DNA from: JAJKJG01 sp036556825
GTDB lineage: Bacteria; Pseudomonadota; Alphaproteobacteria; Rhizobiales; Beijerinckiaceae
Assembly: GCA_036556825.1 (NCBI GenBank)
Contig: DATBIR010000195.1
Location: forward strand, 1 to 64,000
Direction of reading: 5' to 3'
DNA length: 64,000 bases
The position numbers and the translations under genes are program-made. Below are positions 41,718 through 51,123 of this stretch, one piece after another; the first letter of the stretch is position 1; each line of letters starts with the position of its first letter. Under the pieces are notes generated by a model. It did no database searches. It was not told the origin of the DNA and was given only the letters and a program-made list of their open reading frames with translations.

Positions 41718-42833
41718 ATGTCGAGTTCCGTGTGGCCGGACCTGTCGTGTCTTGCGTCGCTGTCGCGCGACCAGAACCTCGATATGCGGCCCGTGCTTCT
41801 TCGGGTGCACACCGACTTTTTCGTCGCGGCACCAGCGCGCGACCGCGCCACGATCAAAGCTTTCGAAGCCCTGGCGCTCGGCTTCCTGCCCAGGGTCGAT
41901 GATGCCACCGCAGCCATTGTGGCCAAGAAGCTTGCGCCAGTGGCCGACACCCCGCGGGCCGTCGTCGACGCATTGATCCGGCGCGGCGGCGACGCGGCTC
42001 GAGCCGTTCTCGGCTCCTTGGCCCCCGCCAAAACGGCTCCCGAGCAAGAGCTCGAGACGCCGCCGGCGTGCCCTGGCGCGCCTTCCACGGCCGATTTGTC
42101 TCCGCCCGATGTGTTCGAGCTGCTCGCGCGCAAGAGCGATACCATCGACCTTGCCTTGGCACGCAATTGCCACACGCGTCTCGCCAGACCGGTCCTGCAG
42201 GAGCTGGTCGACCGCGGTCGCGACCGGGCAGACCTCGCCAGGGCCCTTCTGGCCCGCACCGAACTGAGCACGCTCGACGAAGCAATTCTCTACCTGCACG
42301 CCGAGGAAGCGCGTCGAAAGGAGATCCGTTCCAAGCTCGACCCGCTCACCGCCTTCACGGACGGCGGCTTGCCGACCAGGCACGCCGATCAGGATGACGT
42401 GGATGCGCTTCTCCGTTTTGCCAAAGCGGGCGACACATTCGCATTCGGCGAGCGGCTCGCCGCGATGATAGGTCTCGCCGTGGTTCCGATCTGGCTCTTC
42501 GATGTCGAGGCGCGGCGCGAGCTTCTCGCCCTGGCGCTGGTTGCGGCGGGAGTCTCGGACGAGGATCGCGTCCGCATCTTTCTTACGCTCACGCCCGAGA
42601 TCGCACGCTCGGTTTCGTGGGTCTTCCGATTGACGGAGCTCGCCAGGACGGTGCGTCCGGCGGTCGCCATGCATCTGGTCGAAGCGGTACTGGGCATCAC
42701 GATCGATAACCGGCCGAGCGGGCGGCACATGCCGGTGATGCACGCCAGCGGCAGCCCGGCTCGCGGAGCCTCATTGGTCCGGGCCGTTTCAGGCAAGCGC
42801 TCGCCAGGCGGGCGCCTTCAGGAGGCAGGCTAG
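41718..42833 (+). CDS. DUF2336 protein
   Basis: This 371-residue, mostly helical protein matches the alphaproteobacterial DUF2336 family: RDRATIKAFEALALGFLPRVDDATAAIVAKKLAP near the N-terminus, then HEAT-like repeats (PPDVFELLARKSDTIDLALA; LARPVLQELVDRGRDRADLA) and a C-terminal helical half. The ATG 41718 is used; an in-frame start at 41682 is possible and the ribosome site is weak for both. Function is unknown. There is no operon partner. Confidence 0.85.
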   Translation: MSSSVWPDLSCLASLSRDQNLDMRPVLLRVHTDFFVAAPARDRATIKAFEALALGFLPRVDDATAAIVAKKLAPVADTPRAVVDALIRRGGDAARAVLGSLAPAKTAPEQELETPPACPGAPSTADLSPPDVFELLARKSDTIDLALARNCHTRLARPVLQELVDRGRDRADLARALLARTELSTLDEAILYLHAEEARRKEIRSKLDPLTAFTDGGLPTRHADQDDVDALLRFAKAGDTFAFGERLAAMIGLAVVPIWLFDVEARRELLALALVAAGVSDEDRVRIFLTLTPEIARSVSWVFRLTELARTVRPAVAMHLVEAVLGITIDNRPSGRHMPVMHASGSPARGASLVRAVSGKRSPGGRLQEAG

Positions 42834-43007
42834 CTCCGACTGCTCGCCCGCGCTGCAGCGCCGCTTCGAAGATCGATTCCTTCAGAGCGGAGCGGTGGCT
42901 GCGTCGCTTGTCTGCGGGCAAGTCCAGGGCAAGCGTTGCTCAGCCACCGGATCGAGTCTGGAACAGCCTTTTTCGGTAAAGCGGCGGCAACTTTGCCGGC
43001 TTATCCG

Positions 43008-43358
43008 CTAAGCGCCGCCTTGCTCAGCGGTGATGTCGAGGAAATGGCGTCCGGCGCGATCCTCGATTTCGATCAGCCAGTAATCCGGATCGAAGCGCCC
43101 CTCGCGCTGCATGCGCTCCTCGATCTCTTGCGGCAGGACGTTCTCGAGCACGGGTGCGAACAGACGCTCCGCGCTGTCCTCGACCAGCGCCTGCGGCGCC
43201 GGCCCATAGAGGGTCGCGGTTCCATCGAGGTGGTCCAGGGTCACGAAGATGGCTCCCGCTTCAGCCGCTCCTCGCCGGCGCAGCACCGCCGAGATGCCCG
43301 CGCCGGCGCAGCGGCGCAGGTGCGCCGAAACCCAGAAATCCGAACGGAGCCGTGCCAC
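43008..43358 (-). CDS. DUF1491 family protein
   Basis: This 116-residue protein starts at the GTG 43358, with AGGAG upstream. The family pattern is RSDFWVSAHLRRCAGAGISA, then AGAIFVTLDHLDGTATLYGPAPQ and RFDPDYWLIEIEDR. Length is typical. It is the third gene of a minus-strand operon behind the peptidoglycan-binding protein (18-base gap) and the PAS kinase. Function is unknown. Confidence 0.9.
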   Translation of the reverse strand: MARLRSDFWVSAHLRRCAGAGISAVLRRRGAAEAGAIFVTLDHLDGTATLYGPAPQALVEDSAERLFAPVLENVLPQEIEERMQREGRFDPDYWLIEIEDRAGRHFLDITAEQGGA

Positions 43359-43376
43359 CGGGTGAGGTGCTCCTGA

Positions 43377-44024
43377 TCACTCGACCGTCATGCCCGCCTG
43401 CGCCGACAGCTCACGGATGGTGCGCGGGCCCAGCTCACCCGTGGCCGGCAGCCGGCGGTCCCGCTGAAAGCGCTCGAGCGCCTGACGAGTTCCCTGTCCG
43501 AGAAGACCGTCTGGCTTCAGCGGACCATAACCGAGCTTGCTGAGCGCGCGTTGAGCGGACGCCACCACGCGCTGCGGTTCCGCCGACTGCTCGGACGAGC
43601 GGGCGCTTGTGGCCGTTCCCGTGGTCGCATCGGAGGAGCGGATCATCTCGCCGATCGGATCGCGGATTGCGGCGCGCGGAGCTGCTGCCTGCTGCGCGGG
43701 TGGAACGCCGGCGGGGGGTCTGGCGGGAGGTATGGGCGCGAGCGACGGAGGCGGCGCCGCCTCTTGCGGACGCGGGCGGACTGATGGTCCCACGCCCCCC
43801 TTGGCGAAGATGGGAGCGGGATGGCGCGACGTTTGCAAACTTAGCGCATTGACGACGATGGCCGTCGCGGCGCCGGCGATCACCACAGTGCCGGCAACGG
43901 CCCCCGGCCGCTGGAAGGCGGCGGACAGGAGGCGGAGAACGAGGCCGGGGGAGGAGCGCGACGGGCGCGCGCGCCCGCCCGTGCCGAGATCCCGATCCGA
44001 CCGTGCTGCCAAGGCTTGACGCAC
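43377..44024 (-). CDS. Peptidoglycan-binding domain protein, membrane anchored
   Basis: This 215-residue protein has a basic cytoplasmic lead, one membrane helix at about 41-60 (GAVAGTVVIAGAATAIVVNAL), and a long Pro/Ala-rich linker. A PG_binding_1 domain (about 150-205) has ALSKLGYGPLKPDGLLGQGT, ALERFQRDRRL and TGELGPRTIREL. It lies 4 bases downstream of the kinase gene, so the two are probably co-translated, suggesting a link between wall status and kinase signalling (inference). Confidence 0.88.
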   Translation of the reverse strand: MRQALAARSDRDLGTGGRARPSRSSPGLVLRLLSAAFQRPGAVAGTVVIAGAATAIVVNALSLQTSRHPAPIFAKGGVGPSVRPRPQEAAPPPSLAPIPPARPPAGVPPAQQAAAPRAAIRDPIGEMIRSSDATTGTATSARSSEQSAEPQRVVASAQRALSKLGYGPLKPDGLLGQGTRQALERFQRDRRLPATGELGPRTIRELSAQAGMTVE

Positions 44025-44028
44025 CGCT

Positions 44029-45879
44029 CTACCCCACTCTCGCGGCCTGCAACTGCGGTCGCGGACGCGCTATCGCACGGATGCGCACAGGCGCAGCCGT
44101 TTGCGTCGTGCCCCTGCCGCAGTCAATCGGAAGGCTGACGATTACCGACGTGCCATCGCCGGGAGCGCTTTCGATGGTAAGCGTACCTCGGTGCAAACCG
44201 ACAAGGCCGCGTACCACCGTCAGGCCGAGGCCCGTGCCGTGGTGCCGAGGCGATTGACCGGAGCCGGCCCGGAAGAAGGCGTTGCCCAGCTTGGGCAACG
44301 CCTCCCGGGCGATGCCGATGCCGGTATCGGAAACACTGAACATGATGCGGTCCCGATCGCGATGCAGGGCAACCGTGACGCAACCGCCTCGCGGGGTGAA
44401 CTTGATGGCGTTTGACATGAGATTGAGCAGCATCTGCTTGCAGGCGCGCCGATCGGCGACCAGCTCCGGCAGGTCAGGCGCGATGTCGCGCGCGAGCAGA
44501 AGCCCGGCTCGCTTCGCCTCCAGGCTCATGAGATCGCAGCACCCGTGCGCAAGCGCGCCGGCATCGAACGGGGCAGGCACAAAATCGAAGTGTCCGGCCT
44601 CGATCCTTGCCGTGTCCTGAAGCGTGTCCACCACCTGAAGGAGGTGACCGCCCGCCTCGCGAATGATCCGCAGGTAATCGCCGCGACGCCTCTCATCCAG
44701 CGCCGGACCGCTTCCGTTCGCGAGGGCCTCCGAGAAGCCGATCACCGCGTTCAACGGGGTGCGCAGCTCGTGGCCAACTGTCGCCAGAAACTGCCCCTTG
44801 GCGGCGCTGGCGCGCTCCGCCTCTTTTTGAGCGACCTCGACCTCCTCGGCACCCCGCCGATACGCCGAGATGTCCCGGCTGACCGCGACGACGCCGATCT
44901 CGCCATCCTGCTCCACGCGACGCGCGCGCATCTCGGTCCAGATCACATCGTCTTTGTGGTTGCTGGAGACGGTGCCGAGGCGAGGGTGAAACTGGGCATC
45001 AGCGGGCGTTCCGTCGCGCCTATGCAGCCGGAACTGCACGACGACCGGCCGCTCACTCGCCGCCGCGTCGCTGAGCGCCTTGAGAAAGGCAGGCCGGTCG
45101 GCAACGTGGACGCGCCAGAACAGGCCGCGGCCGAGGAGGGCGTTCGCCGGCGAGCCGCACAGCCGGGCAGCCGCACCGCCGGTCCGAAGCACCTGTCCAT
45201 TGCGATCGTGCCAGGTGATCAGGTCGCCATGCGCCTGCAGAAAAGAAAGCTCCTCGACCTCGGGCGCGTGCGGCTGCTCGGGTGCCGCGGCTTCAACGGA
45301 CATGTGCGCCGCAGCCTGGGCGAGCGCATGCGCAACCGCCGTGATCAGCAGTAAAGGCTGGACAGCCTCGGCCGCGCCTGCCTCGGCAAAGCGGAAACCA
45401 CCAGCCATTTGCAGGGCGACGGGCAGAGCGCCGATCAGGGCCATCGCACCGCTTGCGATCGCCCCCTTGCGCGAACCTGACACGAGTGCTTCCAAAGGGG
45501 CCGCAAGCAGCCAGACGAGCGCCGGGGACGCAATCCCGCCCGAGGCCGCGGCGATCCCGGCGAGTCCGGCGAAGCCGGCAGAGGATATGCCGTAGGCCGT
45601 CGCCAGCATCCCCGTCCGCGACAGCACCACGGCAGCCGCCATCGGCATCGCCAGGAAGAGAAGAGCAAGGTAGTCGGGGGCCGAGGTCGCTCCCCGGCCT
45701 GCCAGGCACAGTGGCAGGTACAACGGCACGCAGCCGAGCGCGACCACACCCGCAATCATGCGGGTTCTGATGAAGCGCTCATGCCGGCTGCGCTCGTGAG
45801 ACTCCCGCCGAGCGCTCTCGTGAACGAGCGCAGCCAAACGGCCGGCCACCACGGAGACGAGATCAACGATACGCAACAC
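44029..45879 (-). CDS. Membrane PAS sensor histidine kinase (PleC/DivJ-like architecture)
   Basis: This is a 616-residue kinase read from a GTG. Five or six membrane helices occupy about residues 41-190. A PAS domain follows (about 205-340, LITWHDRNGQVLRTGGAA), then a HisKA domain with phosphoacceptor His370 in GHELRTPLNAVIGFS and a catalytic domain with NLMSNAIKFTPRGG, SDTGIGI and GTGLGLTVV. The layout recalls DivJ/PleC cell-cycle kinases of alphaproteobacteria, but that assignment needs phylogeny. It heads a three-gene operon. Confidence 0.9.
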   Translation of the reverse strand: MLRIVDLVSVVAGRLAALVHESARRESHERSRHERFIRTRMIAGVVALGCVPLYLPLCLAGRGATSAPDYLALLFLAMPMAAAVVLSRTGMLATAYGISSAGFAGLAGIAAASGGIASPALVWLLAAPLEALVSGSRKGAIASGAMALIGALPVALQMAGGFRFAEAGAAEAVQPLLLITAVAHALAQAAAHMSVEAAAPEQPHAPEVEELSFLQAHGDLITWHDRNGQVLRTGGAAARLCGSPANALLGRGLFWRVHVADRPAFLKALSDAAASERPVVVQFRLHRRDGTPADAQFHPRLGTVSSNHKDDVIWTEMRARRVEQDGEIGVVAVSRDISAYRRGAEEVEVAQKEAERASAAKGQFLATVGHELRTPLNAVIGFSEALANGSGPALDERRRGDYLRIIREAGGHLLQVVDTLQDTARIEAGHFDFVPAPFDAGALAHGCCDLMSLEAKRAGLLLARDIAPDLPELVADRRACKQMLLNLMSNAIKFTPRGGCVTVALHRDRDRIMFSVSDTGIGIAREALPKLGNAFFRAGSGQSPRHHGTGLGLTVVRGLVGLHRGTLTIESAPGDGTSVIVSLPIDCGRGTTQTAAPVRIRAIARPRPQLQAARVG

Positions 45880-46085
45880 TCTTTCGCGACGGCTTGGCCG
45901 CGCGCCCCTCGCCTCAACTCCGACAGTGTCGCAGGAGCCGCTAAATGAACCCTAAAAGCAGGCGCAACGCTTCGTTCATCCTGTCGCCGATTTCCGCCCG
46001 CGTGCAGCCCGTCGGCACTTTCGGTTACATGCGGATTTCGTCATGGTGCCCCGCATCTTCGTCTTGGTATGCGTTCGGCGGTTCA

Positions 46086-46469
46086 ATGTTCACTATCTTG
46101 CGCAGCGTTCTGATCATCGGCGTCATCTTCTATTTCTCACCGGAGCGGCAGGCAGACACCGGGTCTGCGGACGGCGGAACTGGCGGCGACGAGCGCAACC
46201 AAGATCTTCCCGTCGCAATCGATGGCAAAGCTGAAGCAACATGGAGGAGGATGGCCGTCGCTGTGACCGAGGAGGCGGTTCGTACCGCCGTCCAGGACAA
46301 GGTCGAGGCGGCGGGATTCCGGCTCAAGGAATACACGCCCCGGTCCAGCCCGGAGGGCATGACCAAATCCCTGGCCGCCAAGGATGGGCCGCGGCCCCGC
46401 GAGGCCGAGCCGAAGGCTCTTTTGGGGCCGGGCATCCGCTGCGTTTACCGATGCGACGGAACGGAGTAG
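46086..46469 (+). CDS. Small membrane-anchored protein, unknown function
   Basis: This 127-residue protein starts at the ATG 46086, which opens a membrane helix (MFTILRSVLIIGVIFYFSP); the frame upstream adds 47 non-conserved-looking residues. A short acidic linker is followed by a helix (RRMAVAVTEEAVRTAVQDKVEAAG) and a basic tail ending CVYRCDGTE. No family recognised. It lies 74 bases upstream of sufE on the same strand. Confidence 0.65.
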   Translation: MFTILRSVLIIGVIFYFSPERQADTGSADGGTGGDERNQDLPVAIDGKAEATWRRMAVAVTEEAVRTAVQDKVEAAGFRLKEYTPRSSPEGMTKSLAAKDGPRPREAEPKALLGPGIRCVYRCDGTE

Positions 46470-46543
46470 CGGCAGCGATCTCGCCACCGGCGGGCGGAAC
46501 GCCTATATAGCCTTGTCATCACCAGGGCTGCCGCCGCCGCATC

Positions 46544-46975
46544 ATGCTGCCGACCATTGACGAGATCGTCTCGAATTTCGAGCTGCTCGACGATTGGGAC
46601 GAGCGCTACCGCTACCTGATCGAGCTCGGGCGCATGATGGCCCCCCTGCCGCAGGACGCCTACACGGAGGGCAACAAGGTGCGCGGCTGCGCCAGTCAGG
46701 TGTGGCTGGAGACCCGCATCGATCGGCGCGACGGCGATCCCGTGCTGCATCTGCGCGGCGACAGCGACGCCCATATCGTCCGCGGGCTGATCGCCCTCCT
46801 GCTGTCGCTCTATTCCGGCAAGAGCGCCCCGGATATTCTCGGCACCGACGCGCTCGGCCTGTTCCAGGAGTTGCAACTCTCGGAGCACCTCACCCCACAA
46901 CGGTCGAACGGCGTCAGGTCCATGGTCGAGCGCATCCGCAGCGATGCGCGGGCGGCTCTCGTTCCCTCTGAATAA
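46544..46975 (+). CDS. sufE: SufE family sulphur-acceptor protein
   Basis: SufE takes persulphide sulphur from SufS for Fe-S cluster assembly. The 143-residue protein has the family start (IVSNFELLDDWDERYRYLIELGR) and catalytic Cys49 in KVRGCASQVWLE, followed by GLIALLLSLYSGKSAPDIL and SEHLTPQRSNGVRSMVERI. Length is typical. No other suf genes are in the window, so it acts at a distance from its partners. A hairpin follows directly. Confidence 0.93.
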   Translation: MLPTIDEIVSNFELLDDWDERYRYLIELGRMMAPLPQDAYTEGNKVRGCASQVWLETRIDRRDGDPVLHLRGDSDAHIVRGLIALLLSLYSGKSAPDILGTDALGLFQELQLSEHLTPQRSNGVRSMVERIRSDARAALVPSE

Positions 46976-46980
46976 GCAAG

Positions 46981-47003
46981 GCCCGGCCGCAGGCCGGGCT
47001 TCC
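46981..47003. terminator. Terminator-like hairpin between convergent sufE and mucR
   Basis: Perfect arms GCCCGGCC and GGCCGGGC surround GCA. The following U-tract is weak (TTCC) on the plus strand and CTTGCTT on the minus strand, so termination may be partial. Confidence 0.6.
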
Positions 47004-47050
47004 ATGCAGCCGTTCGGGCGGGCGGCCGCTGCAGGTCTTGTGAATTCCGT

Positions 47051-47479
47051 CTACGAGGCGCGGGCGCGGCGTTTGCGGCGCTGCTGTCCCAGGCCCATCT
47101 GCTTGGCCAGCTGCGAGCGCGCCTTGGCATAATTGGGCGCAACCATCGGATAGTCGGCCGGCAATCCCCAGCGCTCGCGATACTGCTCGGGCGTCATGTT
47201 GTATTGCGTGCGCAGATGCCGCTTGAGGGATTTGAACTTTTTTCCGTCTTCGAGACAGACGATGTAGTCCGGCGTGATGGACTTCTTGACGGGAATCGCG
47301 GGTTTCGGTGCTTCTGCCGGCGCCTCGCTGGCGGTCCCGGCGACCTTCACGAGGGCGAGATGCACATCGTTGATGAGGGACGGCAAATCGCCTGACGGGA
47401 CAGAGTTGTTGCTCACATAGGCGGAGACGATATCCGCAGCCAGTTCGATGTAGTTTGGCGAAGCCAGATTGTCGCTCAT
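47051..47479 (-). CDS. mucR: MucR/Ros family zinc-finger transcriptional regulator
   Basis: MucR is an H-NS-like silencer that binds AT-rich DNA and controls exopolysaccharide, motility and virulence or symbiosis genes in rhizobia. The 142-residue protein has an N-terminal oligomerisation region (NYIELAADIVSAYVSNNSV), a linker, and the zinc-finger region with Cys75 in YIVCLEDGK and His88 in LKRHLRTQYNMTPEQYRERW. It ends in a basic tail (QQRRKRRARAS). AAAGGA precedes the ATG. The divergent upstream region is AT-rich, fitting autoregulation. Confidence 0.95.
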   Translation of the reverse strand: MSDNLASPNYIELAADIVSAYVSNNSVPSGDLPSLINDVHLALVKVAGTASEAPAEAPKPAIPVKKSITPDYIVCLEDGKKFKSLKRHLRTQYNMTPEQYRERWGLPADYPMVAPNYAKARSQLAKQMGLGQQRRKRRARAS

Positions 47480-47880
47480 CTTAGTCCGGTCCTTTTCGGC
47501 TCTTTAATGCGCCTCATCTCCAGCAAACGCCGCCCAACGGGGCGATATCTTGACCGATGGCGCCACGCGCGCGGCACAAAGACGGCCCCATTGTGTCGGT
47601 TTTGATCGACTATTCAGCTAAGTCAATCTGCTGCGGGTTGCAAGAATGAATATTTATAAAGTGCAGATTTTTTTCAGAGTTCAACTGAAAGGCAAGACTA
47701 AAACCCTTTGTTGCCAAAGTTGACCGCCCTTTTCCGCCGCCACGCGCGACGGCTTGTGAAATGCAGTGGACATTGCCAAATCAGCCCCGGCGCGACGAAG
47801 CCCTGATGCCGCCGCAAGGGGCGCAACATCGTGGTCGCCAAGAGAGTTATTTGGCGCATCGTCCGCCAGGGGATCGATTG
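47480..47880. promoter_or_regulatory. AT-rich divergent promoter region between mucR and oligopeptidase B
   Basis: This 400-base region has a local AT-rich core; 47641-47700 contains 18 G or C of 60 bases, including TATTTATAAA and a T-tract (TTTTTTT near 47668). MucR/Ros proteins bind such tracts and repress their own genes, so this is a likely operator. No exact site can be named by eye. Confidence 0.5.
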
Positions 47881-50013
47881 ATGAGAGCCGAACGTCTGCC
47901 GCGGTCACCTCTGCCGGCTGCCCCCCTGGCCGCAAAAAAACCGCTCGAGACTGTCGTGCACGGGCGGGTCCTGCGGGACGATTACGCCTGGATGAAAGCT
48001 GCCAACTGGAAGGACGTCCTGAAGCGGCCGGAAGCCCTGCCGGCCGATATTCGGGTGCAGCTCGAGGCAGAAAACGCATTCGCGGATGCGGTGCTGCAGG
48101 ATACCGCCGCGCTGCGCGGGCGGCTGGTCGCGGAAATGCGTGGGCGCATCAAGGAAGACGATGCATCGGTTCCCGAGCGTGATGGCTCCTTCGCTTATTA
48201 CAAACGCTACCGCGAGGGCGGGCAGCATCCACTCGTCTGCCGCATACCGGCGGATGCGACCACCGACGGGGTTGTCGAAGACGTCTTGCTAGACGGCGAC
48301 GAAGAGAGCCGGAACCATCCGTTCTTCGACCTGCACGATGCCGACCAATCGCCGGATCACCGCCTTCTGGCCTGGGCGGCCGATACCAAGGGATCGGAGC
48401 TCTTCACCATCAAGGTCCGGGACCTCGCCAGCGGGCGCGATCTGGACGAGGAGGTCCATGCCACCACCGGCGAGGCCGTGTGGGTGGGCGACTCGTCGGC
48501 CTTCTATTACGTCGGCGTCGACGAGAGCCACCGCCCTGTGCGGGTGATGCGTCACCGGCTCGGAACGTCGCAGGACGCCGACGAGCTGATCTACGAGGAA
48601 GCCGAGCCTGGCTGGTTCGTCGCGATCGGGCTGACGCAATCAGACCGCTTCGTCACGGTGTCGATCAACAATCACGAAACCTCCGAGGTGTGGCTCCTCG
48701 ACCGGGACGATCCGCAGGCCGCGCCGTTCCTCGTTGCCCGGCGCGAGGCGCTGGTGCTCTACGAGGTCGAGCACCACGGCGAAGACCTGATCATCCTGAC
48801 CAATGCGGGCGGCGCCGAGGACTTCAAGATCGTGACGACGCCGGTCTCGCGGCCGCAGAGCGAGAACTGGCGCGATCTGATCCCGCACCGGCCAGGCGTG
48901 ATGATCCGCTTCCACATGGCTCTGGGGCGTCACCTCGTCAGGCTGGAAATGGAGGACGCGAAGCCCCGGATCGTGTCTCGGGAGATCTGGACGGGCGAGG
49001 AGCACGTCGTCGCGTTCGCCGAAGAGGCCTATTCACTCGGCATCAGCCCCGGTTTCGCGTTCGATACCGACACGATCCGCTTCACCTATTCGTCGATGAC
49101 GACACCCGCCGAAGTCTACGATTATGACCTGCGCACGCGCGAGCGCCGCCTGCGCAAGCGACAGCAGGTGCCGAGCGGGCACGATCCGGCCGACTATGTC
49201 ACGCGCCGGCTGTTCGCTACGGCCCCGGATGGCGAAAAGGTGCCGGTCTCGATCCTGCATCGCCGCGATGCGGCGCTGGACGGATCGGCGCCGCTTCTGC
49301 TGTACGGCTACGGCGCCTATGGCTTCGCCACCCCGGCGGAGTTCCGCACCAATCCGCTGTCGCTGGTCGACCGCGGCTTCGTCTACGCCATCGCCCATAT
49401 CCGGGGCGGCACCGAGAAGGGATGGCGCTGGTATCTGCAGGGCAAGCGTGAGAACAAGCCGAACACGTTCACGGATTTCATCGCCGCAGCCGAGGCCCTG
49501 GTGGAGGCGCACTACACGTCGCGCGGCCGCATCGCTGCGTTCGGAGGCAGCGCCGGAGGCATGCTCATGGGGGCCGTCGCCAACATGGCGCCGCACCTGT
49601 TCGCGGGCATCGTTGCCGACGTGCCGTTCGTCGACGTGCTCAACACGATGCTCGACGAGGACCTGCCGCTGACTCCTCCGGAGTGGCCGGAATGGGGCAA
49701 TCCGGGCCAGGATGAGCGCGCGTTTGCGACCATTCTTTCGTATTCGCCCTACGACAATGTGCGCCCGCAACGCTATCCCGCGGTGCTGGCGCTGGGCGGA
49801 CTGACCGATCCCCGCGTCACCTACTGGGAGCCGGCCAAATGGGTCGCGCGTCTGCGTGCCACGATGTCAGGCGGTGGTCCGGTCCTTCTCAGGATCAACA
49901 TGGAAGCAGGTCACGCCGGCGCCTCGGGCCGCTTCGAGCGGCTGGAGGAAGTGGCTCTGATCTACGCCTTCACGATCAAGGCGGTGGAAGGCTTCGAGGA
50001 AGTGAGCGTCTGA
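47881..50013 (+). CDS. ptrB: Oligopeptidase B (S9A serine peptidase)
   Basis: This is a cytoplasmic serine peptidase that cleaves after Arg/Lys in short peptides. The 710-residue protein starts at the ATG 47881, preceded by AGGGGAT. An N-terminal beta-propeller (about residues 80-420) is followed by the alpha/beta hydrolase domain: YGYGAYGFATPAEF, AHIRGGTEKGWRW, nucleophile Ser557 in FGGSAGG, the Asp in GLTDPRVTYWEP and the His in EAGHAGASGR. Length and order are those of family S9A. It is transcribed divergently from mucR. Confidence 0.93.
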   Translation: MRAERLPRSPLPAAPLAAKKPLETVVHGRVLRDDYAWMKAANWKDVLKRPEALPADIRVQLEAENAFADAVLQDTAALRGRLVAEMRGRIKEDDASVPERDGSFAYYKRYREGGQHPLVCRIPADATTDGVVEDVLLDGDEESRNHPFFDLHDADQSPDHRLLAWAADTKGSELFTIKVRDLASGRDLDEEVHATTGEAVWVGDSSAFYYVGVDESHRPVRVMRHRLGTSQDADELIYEEAEPGWFVAIGLTQSDRFVTVSINNHETSEVWLLDRDDPQAAPFLVARREALVLYEVEHHGEDLIILTNAGGAEDFKIVTTPVSRPQSENWRDLIPHRPGVMIRFHMALGRHLVRLEMEDAKPRIVSREIWTGEEHVVAFAEEAYSLGISPGFAFDTDTIRFTYSSMTTPAEVYDYDLRTRERRLRKRQQVPSGHDPADYVTRRLFATAPDGEKVPVSILHRRDAALDGSAPLLLYGYGAYGFATPAEFRTNPLSLVDRGFVYAIAHIRGGTEKGWRWYLQGKRENKPNTFTDFIAAAEALVEAHYTSRGRIAAFGGSAGGMLMGAVANMAPHLFAGIVADVPFVDVLNTMLDEDLPLTPPEWPEWGNPGQDERAFATILSYSPYDNVRPQRYPAVLALGGLTDPRVTYWEPAKWVARLRATMSGGGPVLLRINMEAGHAGASGRFERLEEVALIYAFTIKAVEGFEEVSV

Positions 50014-50160
50014 CCCGTCGCTTCGCCCCGGCACAGCCGTCGCTCCTGCCGATATCGAGCGGCCAGGGCGGCGTCCGCTTCAGCGGATCGTGCCCTGTCG
50101 CCGTGTTTGAGGCGCATGACCTGTTCGGCGACGCGGCGATGCGCTTTCCCGAAGCATGCC

Positions 50161-50850
50161 CTAGGCCGGCCGCGCCTTCGCCTTGTCGCCGCCGGCAGCG
50201 ATGAAGTCCTTCAGTTCGTCGAGGGATATGAAGCGGAACTTGCCCGCCGGCGTCTCCGCCTCGATCGATCCGTCGGAATACATGGTGTAGAAATTGCCGC
50301 CCGAATTGTACGTCCCCACCACTGCCGGACCGCTCGCCTCGTCCGCCGCTTCGGCATGGGGCGGAATGCCGGACTGTCCGCCCGCCGCCGCCTGGCCGCC
50401 CTCGGCTTCGATCAAAGCGGCCTCGTGACCGGCCGCCGCCGGAGCGGGCTGCCTCGGCGGCGGAGCAGCCGCGGCCGGTGTGTCACCGAGCCGGGGCTCC
50501 AGCGCGATGTCGAAGCCGCGAGCAGCCGACAGGCCGGCCGCGCCGATCGGGGGAGCGCCTGCCTCGCGCGTGGGCGTGCTTCGGCTGGGCGCCGCCAATT
50601 GCGCCGTTGCGGCATCGAAATCAGAGCGTGCAAGGCGGTCGCGGAGCACCGCGAACTCGTGCTCGATGGCCTGCAAACGCGCCACGGCCGTCGCGACCCC
50701 GGCGAGCAGCGCGCCGGCCGCAGCAATGACGGCGCCGGAGATCACCATGGTCCAGCCGCGTTCCATGACGATGATGTCCGAGCCCAGATAAATCGCGGAG
50801 AGCCCACCCGCCACCATCGCCAGCGCGACGATATACAAAGCGAAGACCAT
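50161..50850 (-). CDS. Membrane protein with conserved-looking C-terminal module, unknown function
   Basis: This 229-residue protein has two N-terminal membrane helices (about 2-22 and 32-55), a coiled segment (ARLQAIEHEFAVLRDRLAR), and a long Ala/Pro-rich linker. A C-terminal module reads VVGTYNSGGNFYTMYSDGSI then FRFISLDELKDFIA. The module looks like a small beta domain facing the cytoplasm. GGTGAGAG precedes the ATG. No named family. Confidence 0.75.
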   Translation of the reverse strand: MVFALYIVALAMVAGGLSAIYLGSDIIVMERGWTMVISGAVIAAAGALLAGVATAVARLQAIEHEFAVLRDRLARSDFDAATAQLAAPSRSTPTREAGAPPIGAAGLSAARGFDIALEPRLGDTPAAAAPPPRQPAPAAAGHEAALIEAEGGQAAAGGQSGIPPHAEAADEASGPAVVGTYNSGGNFYTMYSDGSIEAETPAGKFRFISLDELKDFIAAGGDKAKARPA

Positions 50851-51123
50851 CTCTCACCCAAAGCCCGACGGGCTAACAGCCCCGGGACAGTAAAGTTTCG
50901 CTCCCCTTTTGCAACCGCCGGGGCCCTATTCCGAAATGTTATGGGCTGTTGATTGCCCTTGGACCGGCCTGGTCGGGGGCGAGATCCGCCCGCTCCACGG
51001 CGGGAATTCCGCCGCTTGTCCGGCGGACCCGACATCGTACCGGACAGGAGCCGTTGCCGCGCGGCGCGCCACGCTTTAATGAACCGAAAGTCCAGCCCAA
51101 ATGCCGTGATCAAGGAGACGTCG

